Part shown: piece after piece, positions 1-7,437 of the stretch
How the letters are laid out: each line of letters starts with the position of its first letter
Numbering within the stretch: the first letter of the stretch is position 1
Source: Coraliomargarita sp. CAG:312
Lineage (GTDB): Bacteria > Verrucomicrobiota > Verrucomicrobiia > Opitutales > Intestinicryptomonadaceae
Reading direction: 5' to 3'
Assembly: GCA_000438015.1 (NCBI GenBank)
Contig: FR901610.1
Location: forward strand, 71,717 to 84,471
DNA: 12,755 nt
Translations under genes and position numbers: made by a program
The notes under the pieces: generated by a model
The model's database searches: none
What the model was told of the DNA's origin: nothing
The model's input: the letters and a program-made list of their open reading frames with translations, nothing else

Positions 1-2224
1 CCCCATCGCCAGCCTTTTTTATGACAACAAACGCCGAGCCATTTTTGGGCAAATCTAAAACAACGGACGTTCCGTTTTCAGACGCGGACCATGAACTTGG
101 CGAATAGCGTTCTCCGGAGACCGCGTCCCAAATTTCCGGAACGCCACTAGCGCGGAATTCGGCGTTGATTTTGCCGTCTCCCGCAATAAAGTATATTTCA
201 GCTCCGCCCGCGCTTCTGTGTACGGCGTCAAAAGCGTCTCCGCCAAAATCCGGCACAAGCTTTGAATTTTTTATAAAAGACTCCAATGTTATCGGATTTT
301 CCCAAAGGCGCCTTCCAAGTTCTTTTACAAGTTCGGAATCCTCGCCCAATCCGGCAGCACCGGTTGGCGGAGTTCCGCCGCATATGACGGGTAATCCGGC
401 ATCCTTGAGCTCGAGTATTTTTTCCAATGCTTCCGGCGAAACAAGCTGCGAGTCAAGATCTACAATCAGAGCCTTATACGCCATTCCTCCTGGCAGAACC
501 AATTTGCCGTTTTCAAACTCAGCGCCGTTTATAAGCACGTCGTTATTTAAAATGTCGTAGGAATATCCGCGCGGAATTTTTACCGTGGACTTCTCGCCTG
601 CCCTGTCTTTCCACTGCCCCCAATGCTGGTACGGAACGTCGCCGGTATACACGCAAAAGTCGACAACCGGCATTCCCTGCCTCAGCATATACTGGCATCT
701 CGCGATGTATTCCAAAAACGGCGCAGCCTGCTTATGCCAAGTCACGTTTCTATTCACATGCGTTCCCGCAAAGTATTCAATTCCAGGTTTGCCGAATTTT
801 TCGGGAGAGCATGTAAAAGTATGCCAAATTACACGGTTTGCGCCGTCGCAGAACATCTGGTCGACAAACGGCTTAAGCAGCGCGGGATACATGGACCAAT
901 GCATTTCCATATGAGTAAACGCCTCTATCGCAACGAGATTTCTGCCGTAAATGTGCGCGGCGTTGGCAATGGGCTTGTTCATGTAGCGCCCAGGCTTGCC
1001 GTATGGATTCACCCAAAATTCGCCCTGTGGCATATCGTTGATTCCCAGGAAATCCAATTGGTCCGCCTCCCCGAAAATCTGGGGCTTGCGCCACCAAGGG
1101 CCGCCCGATTCTGAATGCCAAAGCAGGCCGTCGCGATGTGCCAAGTCTATCATTGCCTGGTAAAAATTGGTCTTAAACATAGAATTTCTGACTCGGCGAA
1201 AATCCGTCATAAATTTGTCGCTGTCGGCTTTCGATTTAACAGTAAAGCCTGCTAAAACCGGCATCCAATCCTCCAAGCTGTATCCCGCCTCTGCGTCGAA
1301 TCGCTCTTTCAGACCCAGAGTCCAACTAGGAACTGCCCCCTCCCAGCTGACGCTGTAAAAATGAGTTAGAGACTTTCCGAAAAGGCCGCCCAAATCCGAC
1401 TTTAACGCTCCCGCCATGCGATTGTAAAAAGCGGATACTGCGGATTTGTCTAAAACGTCAACGTCGTTGTCGTGTCCGTCCATTGTCGTGCAGACAAACT
1501 GCACCAATGCCCATTTCCCTTCTGGGATGTCTACGTCTATTACATTGTTTGAATCTATTTTTTTTGTGACGTCTTTAAACTCCAAAGCAGTTCTATTTTT
1601 TGATACGTCTTTATCCGACTCCAAGCGGCCCCCGCTAACTCCCATTGAATATAGCCCGTCGCCGCCGTTTAGCCAATCCGTAGGCTTCAATATGGCATCG
1701 CCGTCATACTTGACTAAATACGTCGAAATGTTCCAATAGAACTCCCTATCCGGGTTTAGCAGCATTAGAGAATTTAGCTTCCCCGATTCCAGCGGAGTTA
1801 TTTTGCAAATCAGGCGCTTCGGAGAATTCTTTCCCTCGTACCACGGGCCTTTTAATCTGCCTGCGCAGCTGCTCAAATTGGCGCTGAATTCCAATCCAAG
1901 CCTGTCTGCCTCCGAAACGGCATGCTTAAAATGCTCCCGCCAATAGGCGTCCATAAATTCGCACGCCGGTTTCGGATACAGGAGATGGTTGGAATCTTCC
2001 CAATAACCTCTGGCGTCGAATTGCAGGCATCCTCCGAAACCAACCTCCTTCATAGCCTCCAAGTCTGCCGTAATGGTTTCTTTATCGACATGCCCATTTA
2101 CCCACCACCAATAGCACCAAGGCTTATCGCGCATTGACACGTTTTTAAATTCCCCAAAATCCACGGCGAACGCGCAAGCGGCCGACGCGGCAAACACCCA
2201 TAATATAGCAACTAATTTTTTCAT
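1..2224 (-). CDS. GH106 alpha-L-rhamnosidase-like secreted glycoside hydrolase, 3' end cut by window
   Basis: An open frame of 741 codons runs from ATG at 2224 off the left edge without a stop. Residues 1-20 form a signal peptide (MKK, hydrophobic core, cleavage near ACAFA), so the protein is exported. It then resembles the GH106 catalytic region: WWWVNGHV near 39-46 followed by an ADLEAMKEVGFGG-like stretch, WHSESGGP near 369-376, AIEAFTH near 432-438, and DGANRVIWHTF near 460-470. The visible end (residues about 725-741, LPKNGSAFVVI) matches the conserved strand ending the GH106 core. Known members remove terminal alpha-L-rhamnose from plant glycans such as rhamnogalacturonan and are often about 850-1100 residues, so a C-terminal part is probably missing. 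It starts 5 bases after the GntR gene stop, so the two are likely co-transcribed. No clear ribosome binding site is visible. Family assignment is fairly sure; substrate is inferred. Confidence 0.85.
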   Translation of the reverse strand, partial: MKKLVAILWVFAASAACAFAVDFGEFKNVSMRDKPWCYWWWVNGHVDKETITADLEAMKEVGFGGCLQFDARGYWEDSNHLLYPKPACEFMDAYWREHFKHAVSEADRLGLEFSANLSSCAGRLKGPWYEGKNSPKRLICKITPLESGKLNSLMLLNPDREFYWNISTYLVKYDGDAILKPTDWLNGGDGLYSMGVSGGRLESDKDVSKNRTALEFKDVTKKIDSNNVIDVDIPEGKWALVQFVCTTMDGHDNDVDVLDKSAVSAFYNRMAGALKSDLGGLFGKSLTHFYSVSWEGAVPSWTLGLKERFDAEAGYSLEDWMPVLAGFTVKSKADSDKFMTDFRRVRNSMFKTNFYQAMIDLAHRDGLLWHSESGGPWWRKPQIFGEADQLDFLGINDMPQGEFWVNPYGKPGRYMNKPIANAAHIYGRNLVAIEAFTHMEMHWSMYPALLKPFVDQMFCDGANRVIWHTFTCSPEKFGKPGIEYFAGTHVNRNVTWHKQAAPFLEYIARCQYMLRQGMPVVDFCVYTGDVPYQHWGQWKDRAGEKSTVKIPRGYSYDILNNDVLINGAEFENGKLVLPGGMAYKALIVDLDSQLVSPEALEKILELKDAGLPVICGGTPPTGAAGLGEDSELVKELGRRLWENPITLESFIKNSKLVPDFGGDAFDAVHRSAGGAEIYFIAGDGKINAEFRASGVPEIWDAVSGERYSPSSWSASENGTSVVLDLPKNGSAFVVIKKAGDG

Positions 2225-2229
2225 AAATA

Positions 2230-2967
2230 CTACGATGAACTTTCAACTGAAAATCTATATTTGTCCCCGCGGTAAAACGACTTTTCTATTACGACAGTTT
2301 TGCCGCTCTTTGTGCGGTTTGCCCCCTCCAAAAACACAAGCGGCAAAGGTTTTTTTGACTTAAAGAACGGTGTCCGCCCTGTATCCGACAAGCAAGCTCC
2401 GAAACTTCTAGAAACAGAATCTATCTCCACTGAAAACTTGTCGGAAAGCGAAACCAAGACTGGATCTAAATCTCCCGCGTCTTCAATTCCGGCGCACATT
2501 CCTGCGTCTATAAAAAGAGTTTCGTCTTTGAATAGAACGGAATTAGCATAGCGCAATGTGCGGATCTTAAAAATCTTTCCTCTTATTTCAAAAAAATTTC
2601 CGTCTATTTCGACGCTTTCGGAACCTCGGAACATTTTGCGCTCCGCTATTTCCACTCTCGGCGAAAATCCGTCTTTTATGAGATTTTGCGAGAAGCTGTC
2701 CTTTATGACCTCAAACAAGCCGACCTTGCGCGTTATATACTTTTTGGGATTTTCAAGAACAACCGTTCCCTTGCCTTTTATGCGGCGGACAACCCCGCGC
2801 AATTCAAGCTCCAAATGGATTTTGCGCGCAGTTGTATTGCTTACCCCCCACTGGCGCATAAGGGCGCTTTCAGACGGGACTTTGGCGCCGGGCTTCAAGC
2901 GGCCGGCGCAAATGTCGCGGGCAATCGAGGATGCTATTAAAGCATATTTCGGTTTTTTGGGAGGCAT
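2230..2967 (-). CDS. GntR-family transcriptional regulator with UTRA (HutC-type) effector domain
   Basis: This 245-residue protein has an N-terminal winged helix-turn-helix (about residues 8-72) with the GntR pattern SIARDICAGRLKPGAKVPSE, then a recognition-helix region SNTTARKIHLEL and the wing RIKGKGTVV. Residues about 80-240 have the length and beta-rich character of a UTRA ligand-binding domain, although that half is divergent. GntR/UTRA proteins are usually repressors released by a sugar, sugar phosphate or amino-acid derivative. It lies 5 bases upstream of the GH106 gene on the same strand and is probably its local regulator, sensing a product of the degraded glycan (inference). A promoter with TTGACA at 3028-3023 precedes it, overlapped by a strong dyad that could be its own operator. 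ATG at 2967 is the natural start, because the winged helix begins almost immediately. Confidence 0.88.
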   Translation of the reverse strand: MPPKKPKYALIASSIARDICAGRLKPGAKVPSESALMRQWGVSNTTARKIHLELELRGVVRRIKGKGTVVLENPKKYITRKVGLFEVIKDSFSQNLIKDGFSPRVEIAERKMFRGSESVEIDGNFFEIRGKIFKIRTLRYANSVLFKDETLFIDAGMCAGIEDAGDLDPVLVSLSDKFSVEIDSVSRSFGACLSDTGRTPFFKSKKPLPLVFLEGANRTKSGKTVVIEKSFYRGDKYRFSVESSS

Positions 2968-3000
2968 TGCAAGAAAGTCATTTTTAAGCTAGTGCGTTAA

Positions 3001-3028
3001 CTTTTAAAGCGGCTAAGGCTCTTGTCAA
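3001..3028 (-). promoter_or_regulatory. Putative sigma70-type promoter of the GntR-GH106 genes
   Basis: On the minus strand, a perfect TTGACA (3028-3023) is followed after 16 bases by TAAAAG (3006-3001), a 4/6 match to the -10 consensus. Transcription would begin near 2994, giving a leader of about 27 bases before ATG 2967. The -35 is convincing and the -10 is weak. The -35 lies in the loop of a dyad described separately. Confidence 0.45.
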
Positions 3029-3041
3029 GCCATAAAGCCGC
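3009..3041. repeat. Interrupted dyad overlapping the -35 box of the GntR promoter
   Basis: The plus strand reads GCGGCT (3009-3014), AA, GGCT (3017-3020), seven bases, AGCC (3028-3031), ATAA, AGCCGC (3036-3041). This gives 6 bp plus 4 bp of perfect symmetry around a central TTGACA of the minus strand. It could be an operator for an autoregulating GntR protein. As RNA it could be a terminator-like hairpin, but the following U-tract on the minus strand is only three residues. Confidence 0.5.
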
Positions 3042-3431
3042 AGCAGTCTAATCCGGCATGAGCGCGCATCCCGCAAAGCCTGCGCAAGGCGGATAAGTCG
3101 GGATTAAAGAAAAGCGCGATTCTGCGCATTCATTGCGCCCCGGCCGAACTGCCGTCGCGCAAAGATTTGCAGAATTTGCGGGAAAGCCAGTGGAAGCAAA
3201 ATCTATTTCTTAAAATCTTACGCTGCCGATTTGATGCAGTCAGCCCACTGGCCGGTGCGCAGAAAGAAAAAATTTCCCCGCGCATCCGCAATCTCCGGCA
3301 AGCCATCCCTGCAAGCTTAACGCCCGAAATTTTAATGTCAGCCAAACTCTCTGGTTTATCAGTCGGCTTGCAGCGCACACTCCGCAAGCTACCAGTGAGA
3401 ATCTGCGCAAACGCGCCGAAATATGCGCGCG

Positions 3432-6413
3432 CTATTTTAAAATCAGCAGCGCGCCTTTCTTGGGCGGAATTGAAATCTTATCCACAAGGGAATACGTTTT
3501 TTCATCTTGAAAGTCCTCAACCTTGGGGGCATACAAAACGGCGGAATTTCTATTTATCCCTAACTTGGAAAAATCTATTTCTAAAGATACACTGCTGTTG
3601 TTGTCGCCAAAATTCCCAAGGGATATTAAAACCTCGCCGCTCTTTACATAAGCAGTGGCTTTTACATTTATGTCGCTTGTTTTTACGGGGCAGCGCTCAT
3701 CCCAATATCCAATCATCTCCGATTTTTCTATCGAGAATTCCCTCCACAATTTCCACACAGGCGCGGGAGATACAGTGTATGAATGCCTGCCGGTCGTTCC
3801 GTAAACCATTCCTAAAAATCTGTTTCCCCCGTCTTGAAGCATCTCGCTCATAACTCCAAACGGTATTCCTGAAAAGCGCACAAGCCATTGGTCGGGAGAC
3901 ATCTTGTCGTACTTGAAACTCTCACCAAACCAAAGCCTGTCTACATACGGGAAGAAATCGGCATATTGGACGGCGGGGCCATTTGAATACGCCGTGTTGG
4001 AATGCAGATCGATCAAGGCATTGGACTTGCGCGAATCCAATATGCGGCGAATGCGCTTTACCACAGTGCGGTCAAAGGAGACATCGTCCATATATATGCC
4101 GTCGATATCGTAGTTGCGCAGCATCCAATCCAGGCCCTCTAGATAATAGTTTATCCAACGTGAAAACCCGGAAAGCTGAATTGCAGAGTCTGCCTCATAT
4201 GGGCCCACTTTCTTGGTCACTCTGGTGTACCATGCGCCGCGATAGTCGTCTATAAGATGCTCGCACTGCCACGGCATGTCATATCCTTCTCCGCCAGAAA
4301 ATATCTCGTGCCCCAGGCTTCTAAGCGCATAAATTTCTGCGGCGTGGTTTGTAAGCTCGCGCACAGTGTAATAAAGCTTAACGCGGCAGTTTCTTGAGTG
4401 CTGTTTTTTTATGTAGTCAATTAATTCGTCTCTGACTATGAAAGGATAGTTTATGTAGGGATTCACCTCGTTGGCGTGGTGTAGATTGCTTATATTCGCG
4501 CCCTCGGAAAACGCCTTTTCGAAAGGTTTGGGAGGGCAATGCGCGTAGCGTTCGGAAAAATGTTTTGAAGTATTCAGCTTTTTCATAGGAGTAGCTAAAA
4601 CGGCAAACTCGTATTCTAGCTTGCCATTGCGCAATTCAGTCTCGCCGCGCGACGCCTCCAAGGTTGCGGACGATCCCCTTTCGCCTGATACGCGAAGTAT
4701 CCCCCTTCCCCCGTTAAACCATGCATTGGGAGGTTTAGGAGAATAGTCTCCTATGAGGGGGCCGTGATAGGTCGAGCCTCTAAACTCGGTATGAAGGCCG
4801 GCAAGCGCGTTCCCAATCCAACAGCTGTCCCATCGGCCGGAAAAATCCCACTCGTGCAAAGGTTCCCGCAATCCTCCGTCAAATCCGGCGCCCATAAAAT
4901 ATTCAGAAGCGTAGGGAGTATAGGAGCATTTAAATTTCAAGTCTTTGAGTTTGACAGGATTCTCCGCAGATATTGAAACTTTGAACAAAATAAAGCCGTC
5001 GAATTCCATTTTCGCCGAACATTCGTATACAAGCCCGCCTTTAGCCTGCCGCGAAGACCACTCCGCAGATCCGCCGGAAACTTTTCCGAATGCGAGTTCT
5101 CCTCCGTCGAAAACAATTTCTCCGCCATCTCCGACCGCTGAAAACTGCATAGTTTTTTCCAATACTTCGCGTCCGTCCACTTTTATGGATTGGGGCAATC
5201 CATTTTTTGAAATTTTTACAATCTTTCCCGCTGCGCGAATCTCGCTTCCGTTTCGGTAGATTTGTTCAAATCCGGCAACAGGATCATCGGATATTCCTAT
5301 TGAAGAATTAAGCCATCGCAAACGCGAATGCCTCCATAATTCCGAATCTCCCTTGTCTTCGAGAATTTGCCCGCAAACTTTTATTGATATTGCGATTTCC
5401 CTGCTTTCTATTCCATCCGCCGTCAGCAAAGCCGTTCCAGAATACAATCCTTCCGGCGCGTCTTCGGGAATTTGGGCGCCGCACCAAAGAGCCTGGAACT
5501 TGCCTTTGGGAACATCTACTCTAAAAGATACCGCCTTGCCGTCCCAGTTGGTTCCGCCCATATTGAAGCAAGTTATCTCCGACGATTTTACGCGCGCAGA
5601 GTTGTCAGATTTTTTCAAGTCTGAAAATTTTAATTTCACATTTTTAAGTTCCGAATCTGCCGCCCATACGCAAATTTGCCAAACATAATACTCGTTTTTC
5701 ATAGCCTCGCCATAGAACTCTTCGGAAGGCCCTTTGCGAAGCCACCGGGTGCAAAGCCGAGACGAAAGCCTCATTGGGAAAACTCTGTCCTCCGTGAAAA
5801 TAAGCGGGCGGGCGGAATATTTTTTCAGGAAAGCCTCAGTCTCCGCAGATGTGGCGATTGTCCCCATATCGGTAAAGTATTCAAATGCGTTTCGGCTTTC
5901 AATAGCCAGCGTTTGGGCAAGCGGAAGTTTAGAGAAATCGCCAAAATCGAATTTCTTGTATTCCGGTTTCAAGTAATCGTTTAAATTCGCATACCGGGCG
6001 TCGGCGTGGCGAGCCCTAAACTTGTAGGGGAGATAATATGCAAAATATTCTCCGGCTCCCGAAACCGCCTCGAAAACTATTTCGCCGAACTCGTTGTTCA
6101 GAGTTTTTACAAAGACATTTTCGACTTCTTTTCCGGTGGAAGCGCAAACTACTATTATTTTTTTCGTTTCAGCGCGCAAATCCGGCCTGCGCCAGCCTAT
6201 GCGCGCGCGGACAAACTTTTCCCCGCACTTCAAATCCGACACTCTTAAAACTGCGCGGTGGTTGCCGCGCATATCCGGATTCCAATCGGTGTCCGCAACC
6301 CTAAAAATGGTTTCTCCCGCAGTGTAATCGGCGTTTATGGCTTCCGGCGAAATGGCGGCTAGCGCGCTAATAAATGCAAATAAAACAAAAAAAATTAAAA
6401 AAAACCTATCCAT
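3432..6413 (-). CDS. Secreted DUF6067/GH123-like putative glycoside hydrolase
   Basis: This 993-residue protein starts with a hydrophobic signal peptide (residues 1-20, cleavage near ISALA), so it is exported. Roughly residues 25-350 are beta-rich and look like accessory or N-terminal sandwich domains. The segment HSRLRWLNSSIG near 362-373 is a hallmark I associate with proteins annotated DUF6067 or GH123-like. A later half (about 600-920) has the alternating pattern of a TIM-barrel hydrolase, with IDGIYMDD at 770-777, IDLHSN shortly after and a conserved aromatic-rich stretch. The last 80 residues form a beta domain ending in ALLILK. GH123 enzymes act on beta-GalNAc glycosides, but substrate here is unknown and the relation is distant. 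It lies upstream of a GntR-GH106 pair and has its own promoter. A GGGG stretch about 9-12 bases before ATG 6413 may aid initiation. Fold and secretion are likely; specificity is not assignable. Confidence 0.78.
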   Translation of the reverse strand: MDRFFLIFFVLFAFISALAAISPEAINADYTAGETIFRVADTDWNPDMRGNHRAVLRVSDLKCGEKFVRARIGWRRPDLRAETKKIIVVCASTGKEVENVFVKTLNNEFGEIVFEAVSGAGEYFAYYLPYKFRARHADARYANLNDYLKPEYKKFDFGDFSKLPLAQTLAIESRNAFEYFTDMGTIATSAETEAFLKKYSARPLIFTEDRVFPMRLSSRLCTRWLRKGPSEEFYGEAMKNEYYVWQICVWAADSELKNVKLKFSDLKKSDNSARVKSSEITCFNMGGTNWDGKAVSFRVDVPKGKFQALWCGAQIPEDAPEGLYSGTALLTADGIESREIAISIKVCGQILEDKGDSELWRHSRLRWLNSSIGISDDPVAGFEQIYRNGSEIRAAGKIVKISKNGLPQSIKVDGREVLEKTMQFSAVGDGGEIVFDGGELAFGKVSGGSAEWSSRQAKGGLVYECSAKMEFDGFILFKVSISAENPVKLKDLKFKCSYTPYASEYFMGAGFDGGLREPLHEWDFSGRWDSCWIGNALAGLHTEFRGSTYHGPLIGDYSPKPPNAWFNGGRGILRVSGERGSSATLEASRGETELRNGKLEYEFAVLATPMKKLNTSKHFSERYAHCPPKPFEKAFSEGANISNLHHANEVNPYINYPFIVRDELIDYIKKQHSRNCRVKLYYTVRELTNHAAEIYALRSLGHEIFSGGEGYDMPWQCEHLIDDYRGAWYTRVTKKVGPYEADSAIQLSGFSRWINYYLEGLDWMLRNYDIDGIYMDDVSFDRTVVKRIRRILDSRKSNALIDLHSNTAYSNGPAVQYADFFPYVDRLWFGESFKYDKMSPDQWLVRFSGIPFGVMSEMLQDGGNRFLGMVYGTTGRHSYTVSPAPVWKLWREFSIEKSEMIGYWDERCPVKTSDINVKATAYVKSGEVLISLGNFGDNNSSVSLEIDFSKLGINRNSAVLYAPKVEDFQDEKTYSLVDKISIPPKKGALLILK

Positions 6414-6441
6414 ACACCATCCCCGTAAAATTCATAGCGCG

Positions 6442-6469
6442 ATAATACCCAACCTACCGGAAAAGTCAA
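6442..6469 (-). promoter_or_regulatory. Putative sigma70-type promoter of the DUF6067 gene
   Basis: On the minus strand TTGACT (6469-6464, 5/6 match) is separated by 16 bases from TATTAT (6447-6442, 5/6 match). The predicted start of transcription near 6435 leaves a leader of about 20 bases before ATG 6413. This is the best promoter match in the window. Confidence 0.6.
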
Positions 6470-6524
6470 CGGCATAAATCCGTGCGGGAAATGGCTTCAA
6501 AGGGAAAGCAAGAAACCGAAAAAT

Positions 6525-7331
6525 TTACAAAACCTTTAGCGAATACGAACCGCGGACCTTGGATAGTTCGCATTTTGCGCCGTAAGCTTTGGAAAGGTTT
6601 TGCGAGTTCATAACGTCGGAAATTTTTCCGCAGGCTATAATCCTGCCTTTTTTTATTATCAAAGCATGCGTAAAAGAATCCGGAATTTCGTCAACGTAGT
6701 GCGTCGCAAGAACTATCGCAGGAATTTTTTTATTGTCGGCTAGCTTCTTCATAAAGGCGATAAATTTTTTTCTCGCGACAGGGTCTAAGCCGATACATGG
6801 TTCGTCGAGGAACACTACAGACGGTTTTGTCATAAGAGAGCGCGCAATTAAAATTTTCTGCCTTTCGCCTTGAGACAGCGTCCCCCACTTGCTGTCTACA
6901 AGATGTCCGACTCCAAGAGCCTTCATCTTTTTGTACGCCTCCATAATTAGAGGTTTTGTTATCTTTCCCCAAAAATTTATTTGAGCAAATTTTCCGCTTA
7001 CGACAACTTCAAGCGCGTTTTCGGAGCGGTCTATGTTTTGGCGGAGTTGGCTTCCAACGAGCGCTATGCGCTCGCGCACTTTTTGCCAGTTGAAATTGGA
7101 GTACTCTTTCCCGTCAACGCACATTCGGCCGGACGACGGCGTGTTGTATGCGCACAACGTGGAAATTAACGATGTCTTGCCAGCGCCGTTTGCGCCCAAA
7201 AGAACCCACCTTTGCCCTTCGTCAACATTCCATGTTATGGAGTCTATGATTGGTTTGTCTGCTATAAAAGACAAGTTTTCCAATTCCAAAATTCTTTTTA
7301 TTTTTTTTGCTTTTTGCGGTACTGTTTTCAT
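6525..7331 (-). CDS. Stand-alone ABC transporter ATP-binding protein (ModF-like)
   Basis: This 268-residue single-domain ABC ATPase has every core motif: Walker A GANGAGKT at 47-54, a Q-loop region around VGSQLRQ at 92-98, signature LSQGE at 152-156, Walker B VVFLDE at 172-177, D-loop GLDP at 181-184 and the switch histidine in ATH at 209-211. The protein is soluble, with no membrane segments. Overall style resembles ATPases annotated as ModF/COG1119-like, but a molybdate role cannot be inferred. No permease or binding protein lies next to it, so its partner is elsewhere or it works alone. It is divergent from maf across about 106 bases and upstream of the DUF6067 gene, which has its own promoter. 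No ribosome binding site is evident before ATG 7331, and no terminator is evident after the stop. Confidence 0.88.
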   Translation of the reverse strand: MKTVPQKAKKIKRILELENLSFIADKPIIDSITWNVDEGQRWVLLGANGAGKTSLISTLCAYNTPSSGRMCVDGKEYSNFNWQKVRERIALVGSQLRQNIDRSENALEVVVSGKFAQINFWGKITKPLIMEAYKKMKALGVGHLVDSKWGTLSQGERQKILIARSLMTKPSVVFLDEPCIGLDPVARKKFIAFMKKLADNKKIPAIVLATHYVDEIPDSFTHALIIKKGRIIACGKISDVMNSQNLSKAYGAKCELSKVRGSYSLKVL

Positions 7332-7362
7332 TATTTATAAAAATCATCGGAAAATGGACCGG

Positions 7363-7419
7363 GGGAATTTCGCCCATCCTGCGGAAATTACGCCAACTAT
7401 TTGTTATGGGAAATTCCCG
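7363..7419. repeat. Three similar GGRAATT-type motifs in the divergent ABC-maf intergenic region
   Basis: GGGAATTTCGCC (7363-7374) and GGAAATTACGCC (7383-7394) match at 10 of 12 positions and are exactly 20 bases apart, about two helical turns. A third copy, GGGAAATTCCCG (7408-7419), matches the first at 9 of 12 and contains the near-palindrome GGGAAATTCCC. The arrangement suggests operator repeats for a DNA-binding protein, but with short motifs chance is possible. Confidence 0.3.
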
Positions 7420-7437
7420 ATTTTCCTGCGACGATAA

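Larger units (their letters stand above)
2968..3431. other. Intergenic region of 464 bases without a credible gene, rich in inverted repeats
   Basis: The region separates the DUF6067 stop from the GntR start, both on the minus strand. Open frames here, such as 3130-3387 minus, give arginine/serine/cysteine-rich translations with no recognisable domain, so I call no gene. Besides the promoter and dyad it holds a hairpin ATCCCG (3068-3073)/CGGGAT (3099-3104) with an inner GCC/GGC pair, a competing TAATCC (3049-3054)/GGATTA (3101-3106) pairing, a small hairpin GCGCA-TTCAT-TGCGC (3124-3138), and two longer-range 8-bp inverted repeats at 3186/3245 and 3309/3366. It could encode a small structured RNA, contain a repeated palindromic element, or be a decayed gene. 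The sequence alone cannot decide. Confidence 0.5.

Noticed and set aside
165..1114. Plus-strand open frames over the left edge
   Set aside because: Antisense shadows of the GH106 gene, whose frame is continuous over 741 codons with clear family motifs.
3130..3387. Minus-strand open frame of 85 codons in the intergenic region
   Set aside because: Basic, cysteine-containing, low-plausibility translation with no ribosome binding site and no known motif; kept as intergenic sequence.
3411..3431. CGCGC/GCGCG potential hairpin just after the DUF6067 stop
   Set aside because: Five-bp stem with only three T residues following on the minus strand; too weak to call an intrinsic terminator.
3167..3853. 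Plus-strand open frame of 228 codons
   Set aside because: More than half is antisense to the well-supported DUF6067 gene; the translation is Arg/Ser/Cys-rich with no recognisable domain.
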